A DNA stretch of 64,000 bases, from the NCBI RefSeq assembly GCF_018885305.1, contig NZ_CP076544.1:1488001-1552000 (forward strand). Direction: 5' to 3'. The position numbers and the translations under genes are program-made. The notes under the pieces were generated by a model. It had not been told where the DNA came from and ran no database searches. It saw only the letters and a list, made by a program, of their open reading frames with translations. Positions within the stretch are counted from its first letter, which is position 1; each line of letters starts with the position of its first letter. This document shows, one piece after another, positions 43,101-51,324 of the stretch. The stretch comes from Curtobacterium sp. L6-1 (GTDB taxonomy: Bacteria; Actinomycetota; Actinomycetes; Actinomycetales; Microbacteriaceae).

Positions 43101-43696
43101 TTGATCGACACGTAGTCGACGTCCGCACGGCTGAGCAGCGCGTGCGTCCCGGCGAGGCGGCGCGCGGCTTCGCGCTCCCCGAGCACGGCTTCGCCGAGCA
43201 GGTTCACGTTGAGCCGGACGCCGTCCTGCTTGATCTTCGCGATCGCCGGACCGAGCTTCGCGTCGGTGGCGTCGACGATGAGGTGCCCGACCATGTTCCG
43301 CAGCACGCGTCGGGCGATCGGGACGACGACGCCCGGGAGGCCTGGTGCCATCCCGCCACCGAGGCGCACCAGCCCACGCAGCGCGGCCGGCAGGAAGCCG
43401 GGGGCGTCGGGTGCGATCGCGCGCAGCTTGCGGGCGGCGACGCCGAGGTCCTCGGGCCGGACGACGCCGTCGACGAACCCGACGGCGAAGGCCAGGCCCT
43501 TCGGGTCGGCGAGGACGCCGGCGAGCTGCTTCGCGGACCCGTCGACCGGGTACGTCTCGGCCTCGGCGAGCCACTGTCGGACGAGCGCGACGCTCTGGTC
43601 TGCGAGGGCGTCGGCGGTGGGGGCGGCGGGGCTCGTGGCCGTGCCGTCGGGCGCAGGGGTGCCGTCCGCGTCGGTGCGGGGCTGCAGGTCGGTCAT
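40196..43696 (-). CDS. putA: Bifunctional proline dehydrogenase / delta-1-pyrroline-5-carboxylate dehydrogenase
   Basis: 1166 aa. The N-terminal proline dehydrogenase half has GVRLNVNLLGEAVLGE, YVSIKVSSTVHPHSPW, RLVKGANLPMEQ and YKRVLDWAL (FAD-binding barrel). The C-terminal aldehyde dehydrogenase half has PPWNFPVAIPAGSTLAAL, the general-base Glu in LAETSGKNAVI (about 735) and the nucleophilic Cys in HAGQKCSAAS (about 771), then EYFGPILGVM. It lacks the N-terminal DNA-binding domain of enterobacterial PutA, so control falls to another protein. It converts proline to glutamate, passing electrons to quinone and NAD. The ATG at 43696 is divergent from a LysR gene. Confidence 0.96.
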   Translation of the reverse strand: MTDLQPRTDADGTPAPDGTATSPAAPTADALADQSVALVRQWLAEAETYPVDGSAKQLAGVLADPKGLAFAVGFVDGVVRPEDLGVAARKLRAIAPDAPGFLPAALRGLVRLGGGMAPGLPGVVVPIARRVLRNMVGHLIVDATDAKLGPAIAKIKQDGVRLNVNLLGEAVLGEREAARRLAGTHALLSRADVDYVSIKVSSTVHPHSPWAFDHAVDDIVEQLRPLFERAAASTPKKFINLDMEEYKDLDLTIAVFTKLLDEPQFTDLEAGIVLQAYLPDALAAMEHLQEWSAARRARGGADIKVRLVKGANLPMEQVEASVHGWPLATWHTKQDSDTNYKRVLDWALTPERIANVRVGVAGHNLFDVAHAWLLAGERGVRDGIEFEMLLGMAQGQAAAVKKTVGSLLLYTPVVHPGEFDVAIAYLIRRLEEGASQDNFMSAVFSLASSPTLFAREEARFRDSLAPLALPGGLDAPASHRIADRYAAVERPVPGHFENTPDSDPSVGAVREWGAAITERIATSTLGVSAVQQARITSGTTLESALRRVRAAGTAWGSWSGAARGAVLHAVGDALEANRAALIEVMASETGKTIDQADPEVSEAIDFAHFYAELAASLDTVDGASFTPAALTLVTPPWNFPVAIPAGSTLAALAAGSAVVLKPAPPAARSGAVLASVIETALDAHGAPADVMAFLDVEESELGKDLIASPLVDRVILTGAYETAELFRSFRPDLPLLAETSGKNAVIVTPSADLDLAVKDVVASAFGHAGQKCSAASLVVMVGSVAKSKRFRNQLLDAVSSLTVGYPTDPTTQMGPIIEPASGKLLDGLTTLGAGESWAVEPKRLDETGKLWSPGVRQGVRRGSEYHRTEYFGPILGVMVAETLDEAIDIVNEVDYGLTSGLHSLDPGEIGTWLRRIQAGNLYVNRSITGAIVRRQPFGGWKKSAVGAGTKAGGVNYLVGLGSWEPAVARAGSTPSSDVSAFVRATGVASESVDRAVASDELAWTTEFGTAADVSALSAERNVFRYLPFPGVQVRLAAEGTTEDLVRVVAAALRAGTSVQVSTAVALPEAVATALRGLSLVESVRQTESDETFAARIAAGPSTRVRLIAGDAAALAVGTDGRPDVAVYAEPVTEAGRIEMLPFLREQAVSITAHRFGTPNHLSDALI

Positions 43697-43777
43697 GCGA
43701 TCAGTGTGGAGCCACGGAAGCGGTAGCGAAAGCGACCGTTGCTGACGGATACTGTTCAGTTCCACTACCGTTTCGTC
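43697..43777. promoter_or_regulatory. Shared putA/lysR promoter region
   Basis: The 81 bp between the divergent genes hold an inverted pair CGGTAG (43721-43726) and CTACCG (43765-43770), and a small dyad ACTG-TT-CAGT near 43751-43760. A LysR protein would be expected to bind here. Promoter elements are not clear enough to assign. Confidence 0.4.
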
Positions 43778-44686
43778 ATGGCCAACACCCTCGACGTCCG
43801 GCGCCTCGTCCTGCTGCGCGAACTGTCCGTGCGCGGGACGGTCGCTGCGGTGGCGGAAGCGCTCAACTTCACGCCATCGGCGGTGTCCCAGCAGCTCGCC
43901 GCCCTCGAGCGCGAGGCCGGCGTCCCGCTGCTCCGGAAGGCCGGTCGACGCCTGCAGCTCACCCCGCAGGCGGACGTCCTGGTCGCCGCTGCGGGCGAGG
44001 TCCTGGACACCCTCGAACGTGCGCAGTCCGCGCTCGAGACGACGCTCACCACGGTGCAGGGACGGGTGCGGGTCGCGGTGTTCCAGTCGGCCGCCCTGGC
44101 CCTCATGCCGACGGCGCTCCGCACGATGGCGATCGAGCACCCCGACGTACGCGTGGAGATGGTGCAGCGCGAACCGGAGACCGCGCTGCACGAGACCTGG
44201 GCGCGGGACTTCGACATGGTGATCGCCGAGCAGTACCCCGCCCACGCGGCCCCGCGGTTCCCGGGACTCGAGCGCCACGACCTGACGACGGACGCCGTCC
44301 GACTCGCCCTCCCGCCGTGGGACACCGTCCTCGTGCACGTCACCGACCTGGCCGAGGCCGCAGCCCTCCCCTGGGTGATGGAGCCACGGGGCACGGCGTC
44401 CCGGCACTTCGCCGAGCAGGTGTGCCGTCGTGCCGGGTTCGAGCCGGACGTCCGCTACGAGACGGCGGACCTGCAGTCGCAGATCCGCCTGATCGAGTCG
44501 GGGAACGCGGTCGCCCTGATGCCCGACCTCGTCTGGACGGGCCGCGAGACCACGTGCCGGTTGGTCGACCTCCCGGACGCACCACGGCGCACGATCTTCA
44601 CCGCGCAACGGACCGCGAGCTCCGACTCGCCGGCCGTCGTGACCGTCCGCACCGCGCTCGAGCGGGCAGCGTCGGCCTCCGCCTGA
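43778..44686 (+). CDS. LysR-family regulator, probable regulator of putA
   Basis: 302 aa from ATG at 43778; no clear ribosome-binding site, so leaderless or weakly initiated translation is possible, and an alternative start lies at 43739. The helix-turn-helix LVLLRELSVRGTVAAVAEAL, then FTPSAVSQQLAALEREAGVP, is followed by a dimerisation helix and effector domain (VRVAVFQSAALALMPTALRT). The resemblance is to actinobacterial LysR proteins such as those adjacent to proline or amino acid catabolic genes. It is divergent from putA and likely controls it (inference from position). Confidence 0.88.
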   Translation: MANTLDVRRLVLLRELSVRGTVAAVAEALNFTPSAVSQQLAALEREAGVPLLRKAGRRLQLTPQADVLVAAAGEVLDTLERAQSALETTLTTVQGRVRVAVFQSAALALMPTALRTMAIEHPDVRVEMVQREPETALHETWARDFDMVIAEQYPAHAAPRFPGLERHDLTTDAVRLALPPWDTVLVHVTDLAEAAALPWVMEPRGTASRHFAEQVCRRAGFEPDVRYETADLQSQIRLIESGNAVALMPDLVWTGRETTCRLVDLPDAPRRTIFTAQRTASSDSPAVVTVRTALERAASASA

Positions 44687-44863
44687 CGACGGCGCCGTTG
44701 CGGGAAGCCGCACGATCCCGCGCCTCCCACCCCCAGCTCGGGGCACTCCAGCCGTTGCGCGCACGTTTACACCTCTTCCGCCCAATACGCTCCGATCACC
44801 CGAGGACTTTCGGCCAACTCTTGTGTTCCGGCACCCGACCGGACTCGAACTGGGGGAAGACCC

Positions 44864-46585
44864 GTGCACCGCAGCACCTCCTTCGTCCGACGCGCCTGCG
44901 CCGTCGGCACCGCCACCGCTCTCATCGGCCTGACGACCGGCCTCGGCGTCATGACCGCGACCACGGCCTCCGCCGCCGAGCTGCCGACCGCAGGCTCGAC
45001 GGCCGTCGCAGCCGCGGTCCCGGGTGCCGAGGCGACCACGCCGGCAGCCGCGCCGACGACGCCGGCCGAGCCGAGCCTCCCGTCCGGTGACGCAGCGGCA
45101 CCGACGGCCCCGGACAGCACGACCGGCGGTGGCGCCGGGACCGGCGCCGCACCGACGGCCCCGGTCACGGCGACGCCGACCAGCCCGGCCACGACTGCCC
45201 CGTCCGCTCCCGCAGCGAGCACGCCGGCAGCCGCGCCGTCCGCCGAGGCGGCACCGACCGCCGCCGCGACCGCGACGGTCAGGATCAGCGGGAAGGCAAA
45301 GGTCGGCGAGACCCTCCGGGCGAACCCCAAGGGCTTCACCGCTCCGGCAGCGCTGTCCTACGAGTGGTCCGTCGACGGCGTCGGCACCGGCGACCAGGGC
45401 TCGACTTACGACGTCGACGCCGACGACGCCGGCGGGGTCGTGACGGTGACCGTGCGCAACACCGCTGCCGGGCACACCGACGAGGAGGCGACCGCGACGA
45501 CCGCGGACGTCACGCAGACCCCCGTGTTCGTCGACGCGGACGGCAAGCCCGTCGAGGGCGGCACCGCCGCCGACGAGGACAGCCTGCCCCTCGAGGCGAC
45601 CGCGGGCGAGGCGTTCTCGTACACCTTCCGTGCCCAGGGCTTCCCCGCGCCGACGCTCGCACTGTCCTGGTACTACGACGGCGAGGAAGCGGACCCGGAC
45701 CACCCCGAAAACACCCCCGAGGGTCAGCTCCCCGAGGGCATCGAGTTCGACGCCGCGACCGGGGTGCTGTCCGGCACGACCGAGTGGGCATCTTCCTACG
45801 ACTTCGCCGTGACGGCGACGAGCGGCACCGAGTCCGTCACGGAGTACGTCGAGCTGACGGTCGACGCCGGCGCGGCGGCGGGCGTCCAGGTCGTCGCGGC
45901 GGACCGCGCGGACTACGAGGACCTCTTCAGCGGCGTGAGCTTCGGCTTCGTGGCCGACGAGTCCTCGGAAGAGACGACCGACGACGGCACCGTCCGCACC
46001 TGGATCATCGACGAACAGGGCGACATCACCACCGTCGACCTCCACTGGACCACCGGCCCCGAGGGCAGCGACGTCGAGCCCGAGTCCATCCCCGGCGGCA
46101 AGCCGACCGTCGACCAGGGTGGCACCCTCTTCGTGAACGGCGGGGTCGTCGACCGGTTCGGCAACCTCGTCACCGACGACGCCGGGGAGCCCACCCCGAT
46201 CTCGGTGACCTCGGACGTCACCTCGGACATCATCGAGGTCGACAACGAGCTCTGGGGCTACAACGCCGTGGACGTGACGTTCCCGCACGCGTCGACGCAC
46301 ACCCTGACGGTGGCCTCGGACGTGCTCTCGACGTCCTTCCCGGTCGAGGTCGTCCCGACCGCCACGGCCCCGGTCGTGACGCCCCCGGCCTCGGTCCCCC
46401 CGGTCGTCACCCCGCCGACCGCCGCTGCGCCCATCGGCTCCGTCCCGGTCCGCACCGCGTCGCACGGCCGTCTCGCCTACACCGGCACCGACAGCACGGA
46501 CGCCCTGCCCTGGGCGCTCGCGATGCTCGCCGCCGGCGCGGCCCTGGTGGGTCTGCGCATCGTCCGTCGGCGCGCCCAGCGCTGA
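44864..46585 (+). CDS. Surface protein with Ig-like domains and LAYTG sorting signal
   Basis: 573 aa from GTG at 44864 with GGGGGAAG upstream. A signal peptide is followed by ASA-A near 38. Next comes a long Ala/Pro/Thr-rich stalk (40-140), then Ig-like or bacterial cadherin-like modules: VRISGKAKVGETLRANPKG, and a put-Ig (He_PIG-like) block LPEGIEFDAATGVLSGTTEW near 290-310. The C-terminus holds LAYTG at 537-541, a hydrophobic stretch and RRRAQR, a sortase E-type (LAxTG) signal. It should be covalently attached to the peptidoglycan. Ligand unknown. No sortase gene is in the window. It stands alone, ending at a hairpin. Confidence 0.88.
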   Translation: MHRSTSFVRRACAVGTATALIGLTTGLGVMTATTASAAELPTAGSTAVAAAVPGAEATTPAAAPTTPAEPSLPSGDAAAPTAPDSTTGGGAGTGAAPTAPVTATPTSPATTAPSAPAASTPAAAPSAEAAPTAAATATVRISGKAKVGETLRANPKGFTAPAALSYEWSVDGVGTGDQGSTYDVDADDAGGVVTVTVRNTAAGHTDEEATATTADVTQTPVFVDADGKPVEGGTAADEDSLPLEATAGEAFSYTFRAQGFPAPTLALSWYYDGEEADPDHPENTPEGQLPEGIEFDAATGVLSGTTEWASSYDFAVTATSGTESVTEYVELTVDAGAAAGVQVVAADRADYEDLFSGVSFGFVADESSEETTDDGTVRTWIIDEQGDITTVDLHWTTGPEGSDVEPESIPGGKPTVDQGGTLFVNGGVVDRFGNLVTDDAGEPTPISVTSDVTSDIIEVDNELWGYNAVDVTFPHASTHTLTVASDVLSTSFPVEVVPTATAPVVTPPASVPPVVTPPTAAAPIGSVPVRTASHGRLAYTGTDSTDALPWALAMLAAGAALVGLRIVRRRAQR

Positions 46586-46607
46586 CCCGGACGGGAGGCG
46601 CCTCCCG

Positions 46608-46643
46608 CGGCCCCGTCGACTCCTCCACAGGTCGACGGGGCCG
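46608..46643. terminator. Hairpin after the LAYTG surface protein
   Basis: Exact 13-bp arms at 46608-46620 and 46631-46643 enclose a 10-nt loop. It follows a separate GGGAGGCGCCTCCC palindrome at about 46593-46606. Good terminator candidate. Confidence 0.75.
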
Positions 46644-46708
46644 TTCCGTCATCCACAGGTCCGGCCGTCGCGTGCCCGCCTGGGGCGCGCGCGTCTAGCG
46701 TTGCTCCC

Positions 46709-47353
46709 ATGCCGAGCCTGCTGCACATCGACTCCTCCGCCGACCTCTCCCACTCCCGCTCCCGAGCGCTCACCGGTGCCTTCGCCGACGCGTGGCGGGC
46801 GCGCGGCCCCGAGTACACGGTCGTCCGGCGCGACCTCCACGTCGACCCGCTGCCGCACCTCGAGACCTCCGCGTTGCACTGGGCCGCCGGTGACCGCACA
46901 CCGGACGAGTCGGTGGCCGTCGCCGCCGAGCAGTTGCGGCAGCAGGTCATCGACGAACTCCTGGCCGCCGACGTCGTCGTGATCGGGTCACCGCTGTACA
47001 ACTACACGGTGCCGTCCACCCTCAAGGCGTGGCTCGACCGCGTGCACGTTCCGGGCGTCCTGGTCCCCGGTCCCGACGGAACGCCGCAGCCCCTCGCCGG
47101 ACGCCCGGTCGTGACCGTGGTCAGTCGCGGCGGCACCTACGACGTGGGGACGCCGACGGAGCACTGGGACCACGCCTCCCCGGTGCTGGACATCGTCCTC
47201 GGGACGGCGCTCGGCATGAAGGTGCACCCGGTCGTGGTGAGCGCCACACTGTCCGACCGCCTGCCGGGCCTGGCACCGCTGGCCGACCGTGCTGCCGCCG
47301 AGCTCGCCGATGCGACGGTCACGGTCGAGCGGCTGGCGGCCACGCTCGGCTGA
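46709..47353 (+). CDS. azoR: FMN-dependent NADH-azoreductase (AzoR-like)
   Basis: 214 aa. LHIDSSADLSHSRSRALTGA binds FMN phosphate at the N-terminus; GSPLYNYTVPSTLKAWLDRV and VVSRGGTYDVGTP are the remaining AzoR blocks. Such enzymes reduce quinones and azo compounds using NAD(P)H. Single gene, convergent with the MBL hydrolase. Confidence 0.92.
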   Translation: MPSLLHIDSSADLSHSRSRALTGAFADAWRARGPEYTVVRRDLHVDPLPHLETSALHWAAGDRTPDESVAVAAEQLRQQVIDELLAADVVVIGSPLYNYTVPSTLKAWLDRVHVPGVLVPGPDGTPQPLAGRPVVTVVSRGGTYDVGTPTEHWDHASPVLDIVLGTALGMKVHPVVVSATLSDRLPGLAPLADRAAAELADATVTVERLAATLG

Positions 47354-47378
47354 GACCGAGCACGACCAGGCGACGAGC

Positions 47379-48398
47379 TCAGGCCGGGCGGATCTCCCCG
47401 GCGCGGCCGAGCAGGTCGGCGTGCAGCGCGGTCTGGCTGAGCGCACTCGCGAGCAGGTACCCGGTCATCGACTCGATCCCGCCGCTGAACGGCACGCGGG
47501 ACGCGACCTCGAACAGCGTCGGTCGGTCGAGGGCGTTCAGGGCGGCGGCGACGTGCCGGGTCCGTTCCTCGCGGTGGGCCGTCACGGCCCGTGCCCGCGA
47601 CACCACGTCGCGGAAGCGGTACTCGTGGCCCGGGCAGACCTCCAGCTCGGCGAACGCGTCGAGCGCCGCCAGCGACCCGAGCGAGTCCCGCAGCGGATTC
47701 GTCGCCGTCCGCCCTCCGAGTCCGACGCCCGAGTTGATGCGCGGGAGCACGTGGTCCCCGGTGAAGAGCAACCCGTCGGGCTCGTCCACGAAGCAGACGT
47801 GCCCGGCGGTGTGTCCGGGCGTCCACAGCGTCCGGATCGTGCACCCCGGGATCGGCAGGAGCGTGCCGTCCTCGAGCACCAGGTCGGCGAAGGGCGGCTC
47901 CGCGGCACCCAGGCCGATCCGCCGACCGCTACCCCACGCGGCCAGCACCCCGTCGAGCAGCCCGGCCGGGATGCCCCAGGTGCGGATGTCGCGATCGTTC
48001 TGCTCGGCGTCCGCCCGTTCGTCGTCGAGCGCACGGACCTCCGCCGCGTGCATCGCGACCGGGGCACCGGAACGACGACGGAGCTCCGCCGCGGCCCCGA
48101 GGTGGTCGGCGTGCAGGTGGGTGACCGCGACGAGGGTGACGTCCTCCAGCCGGCGACCGATCACGCGGAAGCCCGCGGTCAGGGCACCGAGCGAGCCGTC
48201 CTCGTCCCACCCCGGGTCGATGACCGCGAGCGCTCCGCCACTGCCCGCGACGACGTACGCGAGCGTCGCGTCCGGGACACCGCCCCGGAACGGGACGGCG
48301 ACGGTCCAGATGCCGGGCCGCACCTCCTCGACGGGTGGCAGCACGCCGGCGGCGAGCGCCTCGGCCTGCACGTGGCTGACGGGCGACGGGATCGACAC
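47379..48398 (-). CDS. MBL-fold metallo-hydrolase
   Basis: 339 aa from GTG at 48398. The zinc-binding motif VTHLHADHLG, then TPGHTAGHVCFV, LLFTGDHVLP and CPGHEYRF are all present, giving a complete binuclear metal site. The C-terminal helical part (ALNALDRPTLFEVASRVPFS, then MTGYLLASALSQTALHADLL) resembles the LACTB2/RNase Z-like extension. Substrate unknown: thioester or lactone hydrolysis is common in the group. Confidence 0.9.
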   Translation of the reverse strand: MSIPSPVSHVQAEALAAGVLPPVEEVRPGIWTVAVPFRGGVPDATLAYVVAGSGGALAVIDPGWDEDGSLGALTAGFRVIGRRLEDVTLVAVTHLHADHLGAAAELRRRSGAPVAMHAAEVRALDDERADAEQNDRDIRTWGIPAGLLDGVLAAWGSGRRIGLGAAEPPFADLVLEDGTLLPIPGCTIRTLWTPGHTAGHVCFVDEPDGLLFTGDHVLPRINSGVGLGGRTATNPLRDSLGSLAALDAFAELEVCPGHEYRFRDVVSRARAVTAHREERTRHVAAALNALDRPTLFEVASRVPFSGGIESMTGYLLASALSQTALHADLLGRAGEIRPA

Positions 48399-48484
48399 GC
48401 GACCACCCTAACCAGCCGCGGCCGGGCGCCGGACGGTGGCCGCGCCTCCGGGCCGACCCCGTCACCGGCGCGTAGACAGGCCGC

Positions 48485-49531
48485 ATGGAGACCATCGCGC
48501 CCATGCTGGCCAAGGCCGTCGCGACCGTACCCGATCCGGACAGCGTCGCCGGCGGACTGCGGTACGAACCGAAGTGGGACGGCTTCCGCGGCATCGTGAC
48601 GATCGACGGGGACGACGTCGAGATCGGCAGCCGCGGGTCGAAGCCGCTGACCCGGTACTTCCCGGAACTGGTCGAGGCGTTCCGGGCGCAGTTCGGCGGG
48701 CGGGAGCACCCGGTCGTCCTCGACGGCGAGGTCGTCGTCCGGTCGGGCGTCCCCGGGAACGAGCGGCTCGACTGGGAGGCGCTGTCGCAGCGCATCCACC
48801 CGGCCGCCTCACGGATCGCGAAGCTGTCGGCCGAGACGCCCGCGCAGTTCGTGGCGTTCGACCTGTTGCACGTCGACGGCCAGGACCTCACCGGCCGTCC
48901 GTTCGACGACCGACGGGCCGCGCTCGAGGAGCTGGGCTCCGGCCTCACCGCTCCCCTGTTCGTCACGCGGACGACGCTCGACGTCGAGACCGCGCGTCGC
49001 TGGCTGACGACGTTCGAGGGAGCCGGACTCGACGGCGTGGTGGCGAAGCCGCGCCGTCGGCCGTACGAGCCGAACAAGCGGACGATGCTCAAGGTGAAGC
49101 ACCACCGCGAGGCCGACGTCGTCGCCGTCGGGTACCGCGTCCACAAGAGCGGGACGGGCGTCGGGTCCCTGCTGCTCGGGCTCTACGACGACAGCGGCGA
49201 ACTGCGGATGGTCGGCGGCGTCAGCGCCTTCACCGACAAGCGCCGTCGGGAGCTGGTGGACGAGCTCGAGCCGTTGGTCGAACGCGATGCGGACGGGAGG
49301 CCCGTCACCGGTGACGGGGAACGGTCGCGGTTCTCGTCCGGTCGCGACACGTCGTTCGTCCGGCTCGCGCCGGAGCGGGTGCTCGAGGTGCGGTACGACC
49401 AGATGGAGGGCGACCGCTTCCGGCACACGGTGCAGTTCGCCCGCTGGCGGACCGATCGGGATGCCCGGTCGTGCGGCTTCGACCAGCTCGAGGTGCCCGC
49501 GGCGTACGACCTGCAGAGCGTCCTGTCCTGA
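48485..49531 (+). CDS. ligC: ATP-dependent DNA ligase, LigC type
   Basis: 348 aa. The nucleotidyltransferase motif I is EPKWDGFR with Lys30, followed by SRGSKPLTRYFPELVEA, VVLDGEVVV and DGVVAKPRR (motif IV), and LKVKHHREADVVAVGYR (motif V). The OB-fold lies at about 220-330. Length and absence of extra domains match LigC of mycobacteria, which acts with a stand-alone primase-polymerase in base excision repair. The LigD polymerase-type gene lies 580 bp further on. The coding sequence contains a perfect palindrome CCCGTCACCGGTGACGGG at 49301-49318. Confidence 0.92.
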   Translation: METIAPMLAKAVATVPDPDSVAGGLRYEPKWDGFRGIVTIDGDDVEIGSRGSKPLTRYFPELVEAFRAQFGGREHPVVLDGEVVVRSGVPGNERLDWEALSQRIHPAASRIAKLSAETPAQFVAFDLLHVDGQDLTGRPFDDRRAALEELGSGLTAPLFVTRTTLDVETARRWLTTFEGAGLDGVVAKPRRRPYEPNKRTMLKVKHHREADVVAVGYRVHKSGTGVGSLLLGLYDDSGELRMVGGVSAFTDKRRRELVDELEPLVERDADGRPVTGDGERSRFSSGRDTSFVRLAPERVLEVRYDQMEGDRFRHTVQFARWRTDRDARSCGFDQLEVPAAYDLQSVLS

Positions 49532-49672
49532 CGCCCCAGATCGGGTGGGAGCGATGTCCACTACGCGCTCATCGGCGATCAGTAGTTAGCCGAACTAGCC
49601 ATCTTGTGGAAGCATCTGAGGTGTCAGGACGACGGCGGATCCATCGCCGTGGGACCAGGGATCGGAGTGGAC

Positions 49673-49834
49673 ATGAGCAACGACATCCTCGTTCGCCGAG
49701 CGCAGCGCAGCCCCCTCAGCGAGCTCCGCGAAGCACGCCACCAGCGTGCGCTGCAGACCAGCGCGATCATCAGCGGCATCGCCGGTGTCACCGTCGCCGC
49801 GCTCGCCTTCGTCACGGTCGGCCTGGGCGCATGA
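49673..49834 (+). CDS. Small membrane protein, 53 aa
   Basis: MSNDILVRRAQRSPLSELRE begins the product; it has a basic helical N-terminal half and one hydrophobic stretch (SGIAGVTVAALAFVTVGLG) running to the C-terminus, fitting a tail-anchored membrane protein. ATG at 49673 has GGAG 7 nt upstream. The stop overlaps the start of the next small ORF (ATGA). I recognise no family. The upstream 140 bp hold TAGTT-AGCCG-AACTA and TAGCC repeats, unusually AT-rich for this genome, probably a promoter. Confidence 0.6.
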   Translation: MSNDILVRRAQRSPLSELREARHQRALQTSAIISGIAGVTVAALAFVTVGLGA

Positions 49835-49980
49835 TCGTCCTCGACGGCGTCACGCAGGGCAACCGCGGCACCTGGTCGCGCCTGACCCGCCTGCACACCG
49901 CGACGGTGGGGCTGCCGATGCAGACCTCCCGCGTTGAGGACGACGACCTCCGTCGCGAGGACGCCTCCACCCTCGTCTGA
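49831..49980 (+). CDS. Small hypothetical protein, 49 aa, overlapping the previous gene
   Basis: MIVLDGVTQGNRGTWSRLTR begins this product; it ends acidic (VEDDDLRREDASTLV) and has no membrane helix. The ATG shares bases with the previous stop (ATGA), a classic coupling arrangement, which is the main support that both ORFs are real. Unrecognised. It ends 133 bp before the end of the leftward polymerase gene. Confidence 0.5.
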   Translation: MIVLDGVTQGNRGTWSRLTRLHTATVGLPMQTSRVEDDDLRREDASTLV

Positions 49981-50113
49981 GCCACCCGTCAGCGGCGATC
50001 GCACTCCGATCCGCCCGGACACACCGGCGGTCGTGCTCGCACGGCCGCCGGTGCCGTTCCTGCTGGACGACCGGGTCAGGGGTGGTCGAGCGGGTCAGCG
50101 GTGGCCGACCGGA

Positions 50114-51133
50114 TCAGCGCTTCTTCGCGCGGGAGGGCTGCACGCGCGGGGGTTCCCCCGGCATCTTCGGGAAGTCCGGCGGGAACGGCAGCTCGCCCAG
50201 TCCCTGCTCGAGGTCGCGACGCCACCACTCGAGCAACGGGTCGATGCTCCCCGGTCCGGTGGACATGGTCTCCCACGGATCGCCCCCGGTCGCCAGTCGC
50301 TCCGGGACCGTGCGGATCGTGAACGTCGTCGGGTCGGCGGCGTCGAGCTCCTCCCAGCGCAGCGGCGTGGACACGGCGGCGTTCGGCAGGGCACGCGGGC
50401 TGTAGGCGCCGGCCATGGTCCGGTCCCGGTTCGCCTGGTTGAAGTCGACGAAGATGCGCTGCCCGCGCTCCTCCTTCCACCAGGCGGTCGTGACCTGCTC
50501 GGGAATCCGGCGCTCGAGCTCCCGCGCAGCCGCGATCACCGCGTGCCGCACGTCGAGGAACTCGTGGGCCGGCTCGATCGGGGCGAACACGTGCAGGCCG
50601 CGGTTGCCGCTCGTCTTGACCCACGCCTCCAGGCCGACCTCGGCCAGGACCGCGCGGAGTTCGTGCGCGGCCGGGACTGCGTCGTGGAAGTCGGTGCCGG
50701 GCTGCGGGTCGAGGTCGATGCGGAGCTGGTCGGGGTGGTCGCTGTCCCCGGCGCGGGACGCCCACGGGTGGAACACGACCGTGTTCATCTGCGCCGCCCA
50801 GACGGCGACAGCGGGTTCGTCGACCACGAGCTGGGGGTGGCTCCGGGCGCTCGGGTACGTGACGGTCACGGCACGGACGTAGTCGGGCGCGCCCTTCGGC
50901 GGGTTCTTCGAGAAGAACTGCTCGCCGTCGACACCGTCGGGGAACCGCTGCAACGAGATCGGCCGGTCCCCGTTCGCCCGGACGAAGGGCTCCCCCACGT
51001 CGACCAGGTACTGCGCCAGGTCGAGCTTGGTGATCCCGAGGTCCGGCCAGAGCACGCGGGACGGGCTGGAGATCCGTACCTCCCGGTCGCCGTCGGGGCC
51101 GGGCACGGTGAGCGTCGTCGCCGGAGTCGCCAT
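50114..51133 (-). CDS. LigD-type primase-polymerase domain protein (Prim-PolC-like)
   Basis: 339 aa. It begins MATPATTLTVPGPDGDREVR and holds the conserved blocks SSPSRVLWPDLGITKLDLA, LRIDLDPQPG with the catalytic Asp pair, KTSGNRGLHV, and FVDFNQANRD with the third acidic residue. These are the motifs of the LigD polymerase family. The protein lacks ligase and nuclease domains. In mycobacteria a similar stand-alone protein works with LigC in base excision repair, and LigC is encoded nearby. A second NHEJ role cannot be excluded. Confidence 0.93.
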   Translation of the reverse strand: MATPATTLTVPGPDGDREVRISSPSRVLWPDLGITKLDLAQYLVDVGEPFVRANGDRPISLQRFPDGVDGEQFFSKNPPKGAPDYVRAVTVTYPSARSHPQLVVDEPAVAVWAAQMNTVVFHPWASRAGDSDHPDQLRIDLDPQPGTDFHDAVPAAHELRAVLAEVGLEAWVKTSGNRGLHVFAPIEPAHEFLDVRHAVIAAARELERRIPEQVTTAWWKEERGQRIFVDFNQANRDRTMAGAYSPRALPNAAVSTPLRWEELDAADPTTFTIRTVPERLATGGDPWETMSTGPGSIDPLLEWWRRDLEQGLGELPFPPDFPKMPGEPPRVQPSRAKKR

Positions 51134-51163
51134 GCGCCGGAACCTACTCCCCGCCGGACCGGA

Positions 51164-51261
<98 letters not shown>

Positions 51262-51324
51262 AGCGTGGGTGCGGGTCCCGGTGCAGGGGCGCCGGGCCGG
51301 CTGCGTCGCGGGCATCATGGCTGC

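Noticed and set aside
39857..43726. 1289-codon open frame on the plus strand
   Set aside because: It lies antisense to putA, which has full family motifs and length; the plus-strand translation is low-complexity Arg/Val/Gly.
40196..46465. Leftward open frame of over 2000 codons spanning putA, lysR and the LAYTG gene region
   Set aside because: Only the putA part (to 43696) has recognisable protein sequence. The rest is antisense to real genes and rich in Arg/Gly/Asp, as expected from GC bias without stops.
49291..49318. Hairpin-family element inserted into ligC
   Set aside because: The palindrome CCCGTCACCGGTGACGGG lies within coding sequence that keeps frame and reads as normal ligase sequence; coincidence is likelier than insertion.
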